Shown here one piece after another: positions 12,593-26,320 of a DNA stretch of 64,000 nucleotides. The DNA is from Hevea brasiliensis (Eukaryota > Streptophyta > Magnoliopsida > Malpighiales > Euphorbiaceae), in contig NC_079501.1 of the NCBI RefSeq assembly GCF_030052815.1, positions 92,652,759 through 92,716,758 of the forward strand. Reading direction: 5' to 3'. The translations under genes were made by a program, and so were the position numbers. Under the pieces are notes generated by a model, which was not told the DNA's origin, did no database searches, and was given only the letters and a program-made list of their open reading frames with translations. The first letter of the stretch is position 1. Every line of letters starts with the position of its first letter.

Positions 12593-14729
12593 TCAGAATT
12601 CAAGATACAAAGTTATTTGTCTATGCATTTTGAATGGCAATTTTAGTCTCCAATCTCTTCTTTTACGGCTTAAAGGTCTACCTTTACTTTCAGGGTCCCT
12701 ATTTTCTCTCACATCTGCCAACTTCCATACACAGTTCTCTGATTCTGTCTCTATGGACTCCAGAAAAAAGATTCCATCCTTTTCTGGGCCAATAGACTCT
12801 GCACCTTCTGCATAGCATACTCTCATCGGCATTTCTTTGAATCGACATAAATCATCTGGTACCTTTAGTATTCTCTCTGCGCCAGGAGATGATACCTTCA
12901 AGGCAGGAACAATGTGATCACAAGAAGTTAATATCAGGACAATTAGAACCTTGTTTAAGCAACGGTAAAGAAGAGTTGACTATTAATTGCCTCAAGGGCC
13001 AAATCATCAGGAATTTGTCCAAGTTTTCCAGCTTCCTCCAATCTTTTCTTGTATTCTTGACAGTAGCTTTCGAGCTCCTCCATGCTCGGACACCCATATC
13101 TGACAAAGGAGACCATCAACACTAAATTATCTATATTAACTATCAATATATGAATGCAACATAAGTCTTGCTTCACTTCTATCCTCAAAAAGTGCAATCT
13201 TTCTATAGCAACAGATCAACAAAGATTATTTAAACAAATTGCTAATAATCTCCACAGACAATAGAAACAAGCAAGTTGAATATTAGTCTGCTAGACATAT
13301 TTAATTTTTTATCATAAACTTTTGATCAGTGGAAAATTAGTTCTACTAGAATTGAAAAATGAAAACTTACTTAGTCATTGCTGCAAAAAGAAAAAATGAA
13401 GAAAGATTTCTCCATGCCTTCTAATTTACTAGTGAAGAAAACCTTACTCATTTGACAGCTTATCCAGTCTCACATAAACATATCCTCGATGAGTAGTCTT
13501 GAAAGCATAGAGTTCCAGGTCATCAGCAAACTGCAACAAGACCTCACGGGCAATAGAGAGAACCTGTTCACCCCATGGGACGCCTTGCAACACGACTCCA
13601 CCGCCATCCCCACCATCACCAGCCTACATTTATGAATAGCAAACATCAACAGAGATAAAATCGAATAGCTGAAATTTAAAGCTAAGCAAGGAGAAAATTC
13701 AAGTAAAAACACCATACTTGAGGCTCTACTTCCTCCTCTTCTTCCCATCCATCTGTTTCTCCCTCTTCAGTTGTTTCATCTGCAATATTAAAACGAAATT
13801 GAGCAAAGAAGGCATAAAAATGTAAAGTAGTGAATCCATTGAAAAAGCTCGAAAGGGTAAAACTAATAGCACCTTTAGCCTGTGAAATAAGAACCAAAGT
13901 TCTACATTCACCTTGACAAAGGGGGAGAGAGAGTGCACAATCTCCAAATGATATAACATAGTGTAAAACTGAGAAATGGCGGTTCAATTACAAGTAATAT
14001 AGTCATGAGATGAAAGATGACCGAATTGTCAATTCTCAGGGAATGTTATGTGACAAAGAAAACCCAGTTTATCTTTCTTTCCTTCACTTGTTTTTCCTTA
14101 CCATATGGTGCAATTACTCTAGAGCCCACTTAATATCATTGGTTATTAAATAATTCAATTCACTTCGCCAGGCTCCATTAACCCAGTAGAGCGGGGGGAA
14201 AACACTTTAAACACACACACCAAAAAAAGAGGAACTTTTATCAAACACTTAAACAGCACATCAAGCAACAGATAATAAACGATGATAGACACGGTTTTAG
14301 AAGTTCCCCACCAGTCAAAGAGATATATAAATCATATTTCAACAAGCAAAACGCCACCTTTGTATAATTAAAACTTCAACCTGAATAGATATTGCAAAAG
14401 AAAAATTAAAAACAAAGAAACAAACAGAGATTACATTGAAGTGGGTTTTCTTCGGTGCCATTCTCTTGATCATTACTCTGGGTAGAGCTGGTGTTCAAGA
14501 GCCGAGAAGAGAAAGACGGATAATGGTATACAGCAGAGAAGGGTCCTTCTCGAGAGAAACTACGCAAACGAGAAGGAGAATGATAATGAGGATTCTGAAA
14601 TTGCCGGGTTTTGAAATTGTGGGTAAAGAAAGAGATGAGTCTTTGGGTGGTGCAAAAAGTAGAAGAGAAGAGCGACCTGCGAGAAGTCCGTAGAAGAAGA
14701 AGATGGTGAAGAATCCAACCGGAGCTCAT
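12593..14729 (-). CDS. RimP-like ribosome maturation factor, organelle-targeted
   Basis: Five exons, minus strand: 14435-14729, 13718-13779, 13448-13623, 12991-13099, 12593-12895; 945 nt, 314 aa, frame kept across every junction. Residues 1-98 are Ser/Arg-rich with almost no acid until near the end, like a mitochondrial or plastid transit peptide. An acidic run (EEEEEVE) follows near 112-118. Residues about 130-230 match the bacterial RimP N-terminal domain: YVYVRLDKLSNEYGCPSMEE, then LEVSSPGAERIL, the RimP signature. The C-terminal basic tail (SRKRRDWRLK) fits the plant UPF0090 proteins. In bacteria RimP assists 30S assembly; a role in organellar small-subunit assembly is inferred. Introns 1-3 are GT-AG. 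Intron 4 (12896-12990) starts GC: GAG|GCAATT. The exon model is mine, by splice sites and homology. Confidence 0.88.
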
Positions 14730-17690
14730 TTTTCGTCCCTTTTTTATTTTTTTTTTTTAATTTTCCCTCTCGCAATGCTTTGCTATAAGCATATACCAGT
14801 TTTATGCTCAGAAGCAACTTTAAAAATTAAAAAAAAAATAAATTTTTTATTTTTTAATTTAAATTAAAATTTTTAATTCATAAATTTTAATTTATGAGTT
14901 AAATTAATATTTTTTAATTAATCTGAATAAAAAATTAAAAATTAAGTTAAATTGAAATTCTTTATTAAATGAAAGAGTTAATTAAATATTTTGCCTGAAT
15001 TTTATAGATAAGTTCCTATTTATTTTCAATTTTTTTAAAATCATTTTACAATGAAAATTTATTAAAAACAATGTATATTAAGACAAAATTATTTTCAAGA
15101 ATAAATATTTTTAAGAAATTTCCTAAAGAAAAAATTAAATATTTTACTATTGAATATGCATATAGATATGAGTTAAAATTTTTTCATTAAAATCAGGCAA
15201 ATTTTTCTTTAACATTCTCTTTGCAAAAAAATTATATTGAAAATATTTTTTTAAAAATATTTTTTGAAAATTTTCTTTCTTTAAAATTCTTTTTAGACAT
15301 CAATTTAAAAAAATAATAATAATTTCTTAGAAAACATTTTAATAATATAAATTTTATAATATTTTAAACTAGTCAAGATCAAGTTTAGCTCATTTATATG
15401 TAAACAAATTAATAAATGAATTCAACTTAAAAAAAAAAAGTCAAATTCGAGCTTAACTTTGCCTATACTATATATGAGTTTAAAACAAATCGAATTTAAT
15501 TATAATGTATTTTAAATAAGTTGAACTTGAATCGTAATATTTAAGCTCGGATTTGAAGAAAAAACAAATGGTTTAAAGTTCAACTCAATTAGACTTATTT
15601 ACACTCTTAAATAGGGACAAGTTAAAATAATATGTAGGTAATATCTATCGAATTTGAGACAGATGAGAGTAGTTAGAGATAAATTTTAAAAAGACATTGA
15701 AATAGTTTATATTTAATAAAGTTCTCAAGTACCCTACCTCTTGACATTGATACTTTTGATGATTCATGAGCTGCTACGATTTGTAAGGTATAACTTGATT
15801 TCTTGGGTTCTCATGCAGTAATGTTGAAAAAGATTGGTAATCATTTCCTAATGGTGTTGCTGCTTATCATGAATTTTGGAATGTTTTTGCTTATTTGTAT
15901 TGTTGTATGAATTTTGAGATGAGTTTTAATAATTATTTTTAAACTTTAGGAATTATAATAAAACTGTTCCTAAATTTAAAAATATAATATAAAATTACTT
16001 AAACTTAAAAATTTTGCATAAAAAAGAGAATTTTCTTTCCTCTAAGTGACGGTTGCAAAATTAATTATAATTTTCTTTGTATATCAATCATAACTGTACA
16101 AAATAATAAAATATTAAATATATAATAACATATTAGAGACTTTATCTCAGAGAAACAATAACAATTATCAATGTTATTGCCACTCTGAATTGATCAACTT
16201 GTTACTTATAAACTTACTATTGAGAGTTAGAAGAATTCTAACGTGTAAAATTTTAAAACTTAAAAAATTTTATATTATATTTTTAAGTTTAAAGATATCT
16301 TTATTACAACCCTTGAAATTTAAAGAACAACTTCTGAAATTTATCAATGAATTTTGGAAAAACCACTATCCAATTCCTGCATTGACATTGCTTTGAAACA
16401 ACTGGGAACCTTGCTTTTGAAAGGGTTCTTGAGCGGATGAAGAGAAGCTCATAAGGCAGAATGAGTCTCTTTTCCAGATTTCTTCTTCTTTACTCTTTTT
16501 TCTTTTAATTTGAATTTGTGAGCTATGAAATGGTGATATGGGAATGTACACTATTTTTATGATTGATGAGCCATTTAAACCTACTAATGCAAATCATGAA
16601 ATCTTATCCATCCCTTTGGCTTTTGACTGCTCATGCTCTTAGGACTTAAGACGAAATATCTATAATGAGAAAGATTTCAGCTTTCGTTGAGAAAATCCAA
16701 ATTGTGAATGATACTACAGCCAGTGAAAATTTCCATCATTCTCGGGCATTTTTTGTTATATTTATAATGGTTAAATTTTGACTGTTGATTATGATAGAAC
16801 TCACATAGGATCCACTACGACAATGGCTTTAATAAAACAGTTGTACATAAAACGATTGATGGGATCCAATAACTTTTCTCCATGCAGTCTATGTAGACAG
16901 ATGAACTGGCAGATGTAGCCATTAGAGCTCAGGAAGCGCATGACATAAGGCACACCCTATTTGACCTCCCCAACAACCTAATTGGCGAGTAAACACTGAA
17001 GGTGAAAGAGTTTAAGCAAATGTACCTTCCAGTGTGTCTAATGTCTCTTTGTAGGGTGGGCAGCAAGACTTAGTGAAAAGCAAGGAGATTGTTCTTTCAG
17101 AACCACTTCCCATGGGCCATCCGAGCTGGAATGCAATGCACAGATCTCATTTGTGTATATCAAGCACTAAACAAGATGTAGCCTGATTAAGGATTTACCT
17201 TCCTGTATCACTCAGAAAATATTTACAGATAGAGATTTGTTGGCAAACATCATATTGTTTCTTCATTACTTGTTATTTATGTTCACTAGCAAGCCTGTCA
17301 AGAAATGCATATTCATTTGTGCATGAGTGTGTGTGTGAATACTCCATGCTGCTTCTATATTGAGTGAATTCATTTGCGTTTCAATCGCACTGACAAAGCA
17401 CCACATAATCGCAACAGCCATTGCTAAAACTAGTGTTACTAGATCAGACCCTAGCTACTGTTTCGACTTGTTCATATTTGTGAATTGTATAGCAGATTCC
17501 TACATAAGGTATTTAACTATTCCAACGATTAGTTATCCTTCGATTCACTTGTCCTGTGCTCTTGCAGTTTTCAGCTCCTTGTCCCCTTAACCAATGTAAT
17601 TACACCATTCTTGTCACAGAAAAGGTTCTCACAAATGAATGAGTACCAATTTTAAATTAGACATTACCGCGTGCGCACACAAACGGACAG
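14730..17690. other. Intergenic region
   Basis: The first 100 bp probably include the RimP-gene promoter; the minus strand has AT-rich stretches there but no decisive TATA box. 14.8-16.2 kb is A/T-rich. About 16.85-17.6 kb is less AT-rich, but I find no exon chain, and the open frames at 16190-16551 and 17360-17590 show no domain. It could hold untranslated RNA of a neighbour. Confidence 0.5.

Positions 17691-17694
<4 letters not shown>

Positions 17695-17736
<42 letters not shown>
17695..17736. repeat. (AG)21 microsatellite
   Basis: Uninterrupted AG dinucleotide repeat of 42 bp downstream of the SPIRAL1-like gene. Confidence 0.95.
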
Positions 17737-17738
<2 letters not shown>

Positions 17739-18026
17739 TATTCCAAGGAGCAAAGATCACTCTGCAAAGCAAAATATTGCTAAGAACACAATTTAAATCA
17801 GATAAGATACATCAACTGAACTTTTGTAATGATGTTCATGCATAAAAAATGCTCTTTGATTGAATAAAACAAACACCAACACCACCACCACCTATATATT
17901 ACATCACATGATCCAGCAAGTTTCCAGTAATTATATTATAAGAGGAAAATCGTTGCTTCATCCAAATTACAGGTTTCCATAAGAAATGACAAACAGACTT
18001 CCATTGGAATGGGATTAAGGTACATC

Positions 18027-19579
18027 TCACTTACTACCATCACCAAAGAGGTATCCCAGAGAAGATCCACCACCAGGGGCAGCATGGACTTTGGTTGAAG
18101 GTCGATCCTGAACCCAGTTAGAAAATTGTTAGGCAAAGGCTACTGAATGACAACTTAGAGAAATATCTTTGCATGCAATGAAACACAATTAAGCTTTATT
18201 TGGGTGTTTAAAAGCAGCTCTCAAGAAAGGTTCTCTAAGCACCATAAACAATTACTTGGACATAATATTTTGAATTGTTCAAATCTGCCTTCAATCAAGC
18301 TCCATAATGTTCCCATTAACTCTTGCTCAAAAGGAAGGCAGTGGAATGCATATGCCTAACGCCATTAGGAAGTTGAAAAGGTTTTAAAATATGGAACTAT
18401 CAAAAGCATGACTCAAATAATAGTTCTTATTCAACTCTTACAGTAAACATCACTTTTTGGATGCTAATATCATGCCACTGATTATTCTCATGGTAAGCCT
18501 TCACAAATAAAACACACAACTGCACACAAAAGATGGAGTTGAGATAACTAAAGAATCAATGAAGATCATGTAGGTCACATTCTAATTTAATGGCATAAAT
18601 CAATTGATGATAAACTACGTTCAACTTCAACACGAACCCACACACGCACACCTCGTCTTCTCTTTCTTTTCCCATCTAAATGCTTTTTTGAAATCTCCTT
18701 CCCTTTTCAGTGTGAGGGCTTAGTTTAAGTATCCAGTTACAACATATGAATACAACCACCAGAATCATTTTAGAAAGACTAAGAAAGATTAATGGTTATT
18801 GGCCTAAATATAATAAACCTCAACTCAGAAATCCGTCATAAAACACTTGAGAGGGATTTTGACTTCAACAAACAGAAAATAGATTTGGAAGTTGCAATGC
18901 AAAGAGTTAGTAAAAACACCTAAGAAAATGTCCACACTTCACTACGTGGAAGTTTTACACAAGAAATTTTATTGCTAAAAATTCAGAAGTCCATACCACA
19001 CAAATCCCAGAAATTTAGAACAATAAAGGCCCTCCTGGACCACAAATATTGTGTAACAAACTGAAAGGATACTGCTTCTGTATGTATTTATGCATGGTAG
19101 TCCTCAGCCAGGTAGTTCCACTTCATTCCAAGAAAACAAATGAAACTTCACAAATCCAATCAAATCAAGTATGTTGCTTCATCTTAAATAAGATTCATGA
19201 GACATCATGAAGGTGAACAAAACTTATAACACCTAAAACACTGCATAGACAACAAATGCAAATGGTAAACCATTTGCGCTTTACAAAACAAGCATAGTAT
19301 AATCACTACGAATCATACCGTGATGAAGTTTCCAGCATTTTGGCCATCTGCCCGCATATAGTTGTTTGCAGAAGAACTATTAATACCAGCAGGAATCTGC
19401 TTGCTGGCATCTACTGGCTGAGGAGCAACAGCAGGTTTGGAGGGAGGCACATTATTCACTGCCTGGACATCATCTGGAGCAGGTTGAGCACCATTTGTGG
19501 AAGGCTTTGGAGCTTCTCCACTCCCAAACAGATAACCCAATGAACTTTGGCCCCCACCACTGCTAACTCCACGACCCAT
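18027..19579 (-). CDS. SPIRAL1-like cortical microtubule protein
   Basis: Two coding exons, 19319-19579 (87 codons) and 18027-18107 (26 codons plus stop), give 113 aa, the usual size of the plant SPIRAL1 family. The N terminus is MGRGVSSGGGQSSLGYLFGS and the C terminus has PGGGSSLGYLFGDGSK. This repeated GGGxSSLGYLF block at both ends is the family hallmark. Between them lies a Pro/Ala-rich linker, then NNYMRADGQNAGNFIT and DRPSTKVHAAP, both conserved in the family. SPIRAL1 proteins bind cortical microtubules and plus ends and control directional cell expansion. The coding intron (18108-19318) is GT-AG, phase 0. The start is the only ATG giving the conserved MGRG; it sits 15 nt inside an exon whose acceptor (CTAG) is near 19594. 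Which SP1-like paralog it is cannot be told. Confidence 0.93.
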
Positions 19580-20579
19580 GCTCTGGACTTGCTAGAAAAG
19601 AAAATCTAAAACCTGTCCTCCACAAACAAGATGAACACAAATGAAAAGAACAAAAAATGAATAAAGAAAAAATGAACAGCAGTTTAGGTAAGATATTTTC
19701 CTTGGAAAGAAAATTATACCATTCATCGCCAGTATCACATAAAAAAAGTGAACAACTAAAGCTCATAGAACTTCATAACAATCTAAATCACTAACATTCA
19801 ATACCAAAGACACCAAAAAAACTTCTTTGCTTGGGACAGTCATGCCCAATTTCCAAAATTATAAGAATTCAGGATTCAAATAGACAATTTTGGAGAGTTG
19901 CATATGCAACTCGATCCTAGACTTGAGTGCACCTGCAACTTCACAATTCTAACATAGTAGGCATGTGAGAATGACAACTGATCCAATCTCACCTCCAAGT
20001 AAAATTCATAAAATGCACTTCAAAACTTAACTTTGAGGCTTAATCTGAACTGCATTCAACAAAAGGAGACAAAACAGGATGCTAAACAAACAAGCAAAAG
20101 CATAGGCTCAACAACAAAAAATCAAATGCAGCAGAATATGAAAAGCCCAAAGATAAAGAAGGACAAGGCTTACCATATCTCAAATCTTCTATTCCTAAAT
20201 AAACTCCCTTAAACCACAATCACAGAAAAATAGCAGCATCGATCTACTCATTTCAGTTCCAATACATTGTATGAAATAGAAAACTATCCAAAACCCATAT
20301 CATACTAATTCTCCTCAAGTAAGAATTACTTTAAAAAAATAAAATAAAATAAAAAACCGTCTAAGAGGGAAAGCGTCTGAATCCAAAATTATAGAGCAAC
20401 AAGAGATCTAACAAAAGAAATTGCATTTTTAGGTTACAGCTGCCACTTCAAGCGGTGAGATGAAGCAAAATGTGTGAAGTGAAAATATCAAATCAGTAAC
20501 AGTGAAATCGAAGAAGAAATTGGCACAACGCTCAAAATCTAAGGTAGCAGAAGAGAAATAAAAGGGTTTGAAAACATAC

Positions 20580-20690
20580 CTTAGCGATTTTGAGTATCAG
20601 ATCTGGAGAGCGGAAGCCAAAGCAGAGAGAGAGAGACTCTGAGAGTGAGAGCAGCAGCGCAGCAAGTGAAGCTCACAAGAGATGTCTTGC
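20580..20690 (-). promoter_or_regulatory. 5' UTR exon and promoter region of the SPIRAL1-like gene
   Basis: On the minus strand a CT-rich leader (TCTCTCTCTCTCTGC) ends at CGCTAAG|GTATG, a good donor at 20579. Splicing to the acceptor near 19594 removes an intron of about 985 bp in the 5' UTR. Upstream, CTATTTAAC near 20710 may be the TATA element. The transcription start is a guess. Confidence 0.6.
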
Positions 20691-20760
20691 GAAAGCGAAA
20701 TGCGAGCGTTAAATAGGCAATGGATAAATTCAAATGAAATGAATCTGGATTTTTCCCCCT

Positions 20761-20789
20761 TATTATTATTATTATTATTATTATTATTA
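20761..20789. repeat. (ATT)n microsatellite
   Basis: About 29 bp of uninterrupted TTA/ATT repeat, just upstream of the SPIRAL1-like promoter. Confidence 0.9.
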
Positions 20790-23700
20790 GAACTTCTTTT
20801 TTTTTATTTCTTAATTAATATGTTTTAATAAATAATACAAATTTATTAGGTTCATCTGTCCCTTCATATATAATTAAAAAATAAATTTATTCAAACATTT
20901 ATTTTTATAATTATTGATATTTATTTTTCATTTTAAAAAATAAATAAAATTTTTTTATTTTAAGCTTTATTTATTTTATGAAAAATAATTTTTTAAAAAA
21001 TATTTTTTATATTTTTTAGTATTTATGATACTTAAAAAAATTAATTAATAGTAAATATTTTTTAATAAAAAATTTGAATTATTTTTTTAAAAAATAACTT
21101 TCATTTTTAAAAATAAAAAATTATTTTTTATTTTTTAAATTTTAATAATTTTATTAAAAAATATATATATATAATAAATATATATCATTATTCTAATATT
21201 ATAAATAAATAATAAAAAGTATTTTTTATAAAAAATACTTTTTACATAAAAATTATTTTCAAAAAATAAATAAAGCTTTAATTTCTACAAATATTTTAAT
21301 TATTTATTAATAAATTTTAATTTAATAATATTAAATCAATGAAGTTATAAAATATCGAATTCAAGTTAATGACAGATTTAAAAATTACTCTAAGTAAGAT
21401 ATTTTTTCATAATTAATTTAATTAATTTATAAATATGGAAAAAAATTACTTATAAAACACACACATAATAAACTTTCAATCACAATAAAAAAAAAAATCT
21501 AAAGATACTAATAAAATATAAAAAATAAATAGTTAATCTCATTGAATAATTAAAATTCTATACTTTTTAAAGGATTATAAATTTGAAAATAAAAATTTAT
21601 AAATTAGTTGGTCATCAATTTTTTGAACTTGATTTGTTTAATTCTTTTAAATAATCAAATAAATAAATATCTATTTTCTTTTTTCCAATTAAGTGGATCA
21701 ACCACTTAACTCCCCTATTATTCAAATTTCAATTAAATTCAATTATAAATTCAATATTTAATTGCCAAATACTTTGATTCCATCAATACTTTTACGTAAA
21801 TTATAATTTTATTCTTAGATTTTAGTGTTATTAATATAACTAAATGATTAAAAAAATTAAAATATTTATAAGTTCTTTTAATTTTAACAAGATTTTTTAA
21901 TTTTATTAATTTAATTCTAAATTTTCACATCAATTTCAATTTTAACTAATTAGATGATTTAATAAATAAAAATAATTTAAATATTTACTAATATTATTGA
22001 TATTAGTAAATTATTTTAATTTTTTAATCATTTTAATAATTATTCTCAAATAAATCAAATAAAAATATTATTTTACTAATCATAATATTGTTTTGCAAGT
22101 TATAATTAAATTTATATTTTGATTATATTATTTATCAATATTTTATATTCAAATATTTAAATTTTTTCTTTTATTATGCTTTAAATTCGAGATAATATTA
22201 TGAAAAAAATATGAATTAAAAATATAATAATAAGAGAGAGAAAATAAAATTAAGATAATAATATTATATAAATATATCATTCAATTATTATTTTTTTATC
22301 AATAAGAAATTTACTAAATTAGTGAAAATGTTAAAATTAAATAAATTAGCTAAAATTGACAATATATAAATAAAAATATTTAAATAATTCATTAATCAGT
22401 GAGTTCAATTATTTTTAACAATAAATTTACTGTTAAAAATAATATGAAAAGTTTATGATTAAATTAATGAAATTCAAAGATTTGATTAAAATTAAAATTG
22501 ATAAAAATGTTTTTATTTTTTTATTTGACCAATTAATATTTATATTTTTCTATTTTAAAAGATAAATTAAAATATTGTTTAAAATTATTCATTTTAATAA
22601 AGGTTTTTTTTATGAAATATTAATGATTAAATATATTAAAAATAGGTGAAAGTATTAAAGTTTTTTTTTCATGAAACTATATTTTATAAACTTTTATTTT
22701 ATTTTTAAAATAAAAAAAATAGAAGTATTAAAAATACTAGTATATAAAAACTAAAAAATAATCTACCTTTCTAAAGGATTAATCTTTGATGACAATGGGT
22801 TGGACAAAAATTATTATACCAAAATTTAAATCAATTAATATTCTTAAAATTTGAATCCGTCTCAAGCCTAATTAAAATTTATTATCAGCTACTCAAATTC
22901 GTCCTAAACTTGATTATTATTATTTAAAAAATACTCGAATGTATTTAATTTTATATGTTTTAATTAAAAATTTATATAAAAATTATTTTTATTAATAATG
23001 TATATTTTAAAATTTAATAATTCAATAAAATATTTTAATTTTATTTCATATAAAACAAAATTTATAAATATTATTGTAAAAACATATATTTTATATTGAA
23101 TTAAATATTTATATAAATGAGATTCGGTAACGAATACTCAATATGTAAAATCTGAACCCATCACAGGTATTAAATTTTAAACCGAACTCGTCCCAAACCT
23201 GATTATATGCTATCTAAACCTATACTATTAGGGTTCGATCGAATCAAATACTTGCAAAAACTCTACTCATTAACCCGTTTAGAATAAAAAATTTAGGCAC
23301 ACTCTCTTTAAATTTAATTTCAATTTTAAAATTGTGGCTGATTTTACTAAATTTAAAAATTATTGAATTAAATCGCTGAAAAATGAAAAGATTTGGCTTT
23401 TTAATAATTAGGCTTAATATTTTATATGTCTATTTTGATTAATCTATTTCTTTAAATGAGATAAGACCACACTCTCATATTTCACTTATATAATCAATAA
23501 TTACTTTTTAATTGAGTGTCACAAAAATTAAATTAAAAATTGTATATATGTATATATATTAAAATTAAATCTTAAACGAAGTTTCATGAGGATGTGTCAC
23601 ATAAATTAATGTGTGCTATATAAACTAATAAGTATGTTTAAAAAATTTTATGTGGCACGTCTTTTATTATATTTGTTTTTAAATTCATAGATAAAAATTA

Positions 23701-25640
23701 ATTTATCATATTTAAAAATAATATTTTTAAATTTCAACTGTAAAAATTTTTATCTCAGCTATTAAAATTTAAAATTATTTTAAGAATATTTTTTAAGAAT
23801 TTTAAAATTTAATTAAATTTACAACATCTACATTATTTTTTTTGAAAGATGCAAACATAAATATTATAAAACTATATAAATCATATTCTACATCCTTAAA
23901 ATCAATTATTTTTAATTAGGAATGAATTACTTTTAAAAAAATTATATACATTATTATTCACTAAAAAATTATTTAAAAATTTTAAATATATATATTTTTT
24001 AAAAATTATATTTAAAATATAAGAATTTTAATAATATATTTCAAAAATCGTAAAGTGGCATGTGCATTTTCTTTTTATTTTGTTTATCCTTTTGTTAATA
24101 TACATCAAATAACATAAAGACTAATTAAAAAAATCTATCAGTCAACTTATTTATTTAATAAATTTTAAAATAATTAATTAAAATTTATTATTATATAAAA
24201 TTTTATAATATAATTATGAAATTACAAGGTATGATAAATATATATATTAAATTATATTTTTAAAATAAAAAAATAAATAATTTGCACATGTGCCACCTCT
24301 TTTATTATAACGTGCCACATATGATAATAAATATGCTGAGAAATTGTTAATGGCACCTCTTTTATTATCTATGTTTTTAAATTTATTTGTACAAATTAAC
24401 TTTTCATATTAGATATTAATTTATCTAAATATTTTGAATTTCAATTATGAAAATTTCAACTATTAAAATTTAAAAATTTTTTTAGTATAAATTTTAAGAA
24501 TTTTAAAATTTTCTTAAATTTACAACTTCAAACATTATAAAACTATATTCATAATATTATATATCTTAAAATTAATTATTTTTTAATTAAAATTTTAATC
24601 ACAATAAAAAAATTAATTAGTCACTAAAAAATTATTTAGAAAATTATTTAAATATATATTTTTACAAATTTTATTATATTTAAAATATAAGAATTTTAAT
24701 AATGATATTTTCAAAATACCAAGTGGCATATGCATTTTTTTTATTTTATTTATCATTATATTGGTATATGTCAAATAATTTAAAAATTAATTAAAATATT
24801 AACTAACTTATTTATTTATTAAATTTTAAATAAAATTATAATTAATTATTAGAATAAAATAATAAATAGTCTGCGCAACTCACGGGTGAAATGACTAATT
24901 AAATAATAAACATATCATTAAAATTAACTTTTATAATTATTTTTTATTTTTAATTTTAGTATAGACATATCAATTAATACATTAGATTTTCTTTGCATTT
25001 GAATAGTATTAATTTGTAGCTTGAATTATAATTATTATATATTATCATTAGAGTTCAATATCCCTCATCGATTTTTTTTTTTTGGAAAAAAAAAATAGAA
25101 TCATTTTACAATAGTGGGATTTTTCTTTTTTTTTTTAAATAAATGTGAGATTTTTTTCTTTTTTAACACTTGAACTTTAAGCACATCAAATAAGTCTAAA
25201 ATTGAAGTAAGCAAATGGAATTATACATTCTTTACGTGCAAAGGGGATATCAAAGACCATAAGGCGTGCACACAATAATGTTAATGTCACTAATCATCAA
25301 GGAGGGCCACTCCTTGTGGGGAGAGACTTCCTAATTCAACTTCTTGTCTACCTAAATAAATAAAAATAGACATGTACTCTTATGTCATAAATAGTGTCTA
25401 ATCCAAAATTAGCAAGACTTCATGACACTTCCATGCACATTAATTAGGATTTTTTTTTTTAGTAAAGTTATCATAAGTGCGATCTCATAAAAGAATAAAC
25501 TTTTAGATCAGATATTTGTATTTAAATTCGTGTATTTATTATATATATATTTTTTAATTAATTTTATAAAAAATTCAATATAAATATTTAATTTAATAAT
25601 TATAAAATTTATTCTCATCTACAAATATCATACATTGTAA
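20790..25640. other. Extremely AT-rich intergenic block
   Basis: Nearly 5 kb of A/T homopolymers and short TA words with no supported gene. It contains a degraded tandem duplication (23653-24770) and a possible diverged MITE (about 22790-23275), whose interior resembles 26815-27262 in words such as AAACCTGATTATATGCTATC. It may act as a matrix-attachment-like AT island; that is inference only. Confidence 0.5.
23653..24770. repeat. Degraded tandem duplication, unit about 670-700 bp
   Basis: 23653-24090 and 24351-24770 align by eye in the same order: TGGCACsTCTTTTATTAT, then TTTCAACT...AAAATTTAAAA, then TATAAAACTATAT, then CACTAAAAAATTATTTA, then AAATATAAGAATTTTAATAA, ending AAGTGGCATrTGCATTTT. 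Offsets of 667-699 bp show small indels. No terminal repeats are seen, so this may be unequal crossing-over or slippage. Confidence 0.65.
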
Positions 25641-26320
25641 GTTCAGTGAAAACCGAACTGGTGATAGGAAATGAATTAGTTTGGATGGAGTGGTATCGCC
25701 CCAAAGTAATCATTTTAAATATTTCGGCTCAATCCTTCAAGTAGATGGGGGATATAAGAAGAATATTAGTTATAGAATTAAAGTTGGATGATTAAAGTGG
25801 AGATATGCCATAGGAGTTTTATGTGATCACAAAATTTCCAATAAATTGAAAGGAAAATTTTATCACATAACCATATGACAGGCTATGTTATGTGGTAGTG
25901 AGTGTTGAGCAATGAAAGAGTCGTATATGTCTAAGATAAGAGTTACGGATATGAGAATGTTAAGGTGGATGAATGGCCATACTAGACTAGATAAAGTCCG
26001 TAATAAGAGTATTAGAGAAAATGTAAGAGTGGTGCCAATTGAGAATAAGTTGAGAGAAGAGAGATTGAGATGGTTTAGTCATGTGAAGCGTAGACATACA
26101 GACGCTTCATTTAGACAAGTATAGCACATTGGGTTAGATGATAGAAAAAAAAAAAAGAAGGGATAGACCTAAACTGACTTGAATGAGAATAGCACAACAT
26201 GACCTATAAGCAGTACATATTTTCGAGGCTTTAGTCCAAAATAGTTTAGAGTAGAAAAAGAAGATCTATATAGCTGACCCCAATAAATTTTTGGTATAAA
26301 GGCTTAGTTGAGTTTTACGA
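25640..26320 (+). mobile_element. 5'-truncated RTE-type LINE remnant
   Basis: It encodes the C-terminal part of an RTE-clade LINE polyprotein. About 25715-25910 gives FKYFGSILQVDG and the block around KLKGKFYH with several stops. The clearest stretch (25912-26124) has RMLRWMNGHTRLDKVRNKSI and EERLRWFSHVKRR, family hallmarks. Downstream come GRDRPKLT and then ADPNKF, matching the conserved RTE terminus, and a 3' end with AAGGCTTAGTTGAGTTTT. Multiple stops (for example VG*LKW, TI*QAM) make it a dead copy. The reverse transcriptase core and endonuclease are missing. Confidence 0.85.

Noticed and set aside
13470..13987. Several minus frames next to the RimP exons
   Set aside because: They are intron or wrong-frame reads of the RimP-like gene; the spliced frame explains the coding signal.
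16850..17600. Possible gene in the less AT-rich stretch
   Set aside because: No exon chain or recognisable protein on either strand.
22790..23275. Another hAT-like MITE
   Set aside because: The interior resembles 26815-27262, but I cannot define ends or a target duplication, so it is mentioned only within the AT-rich block.
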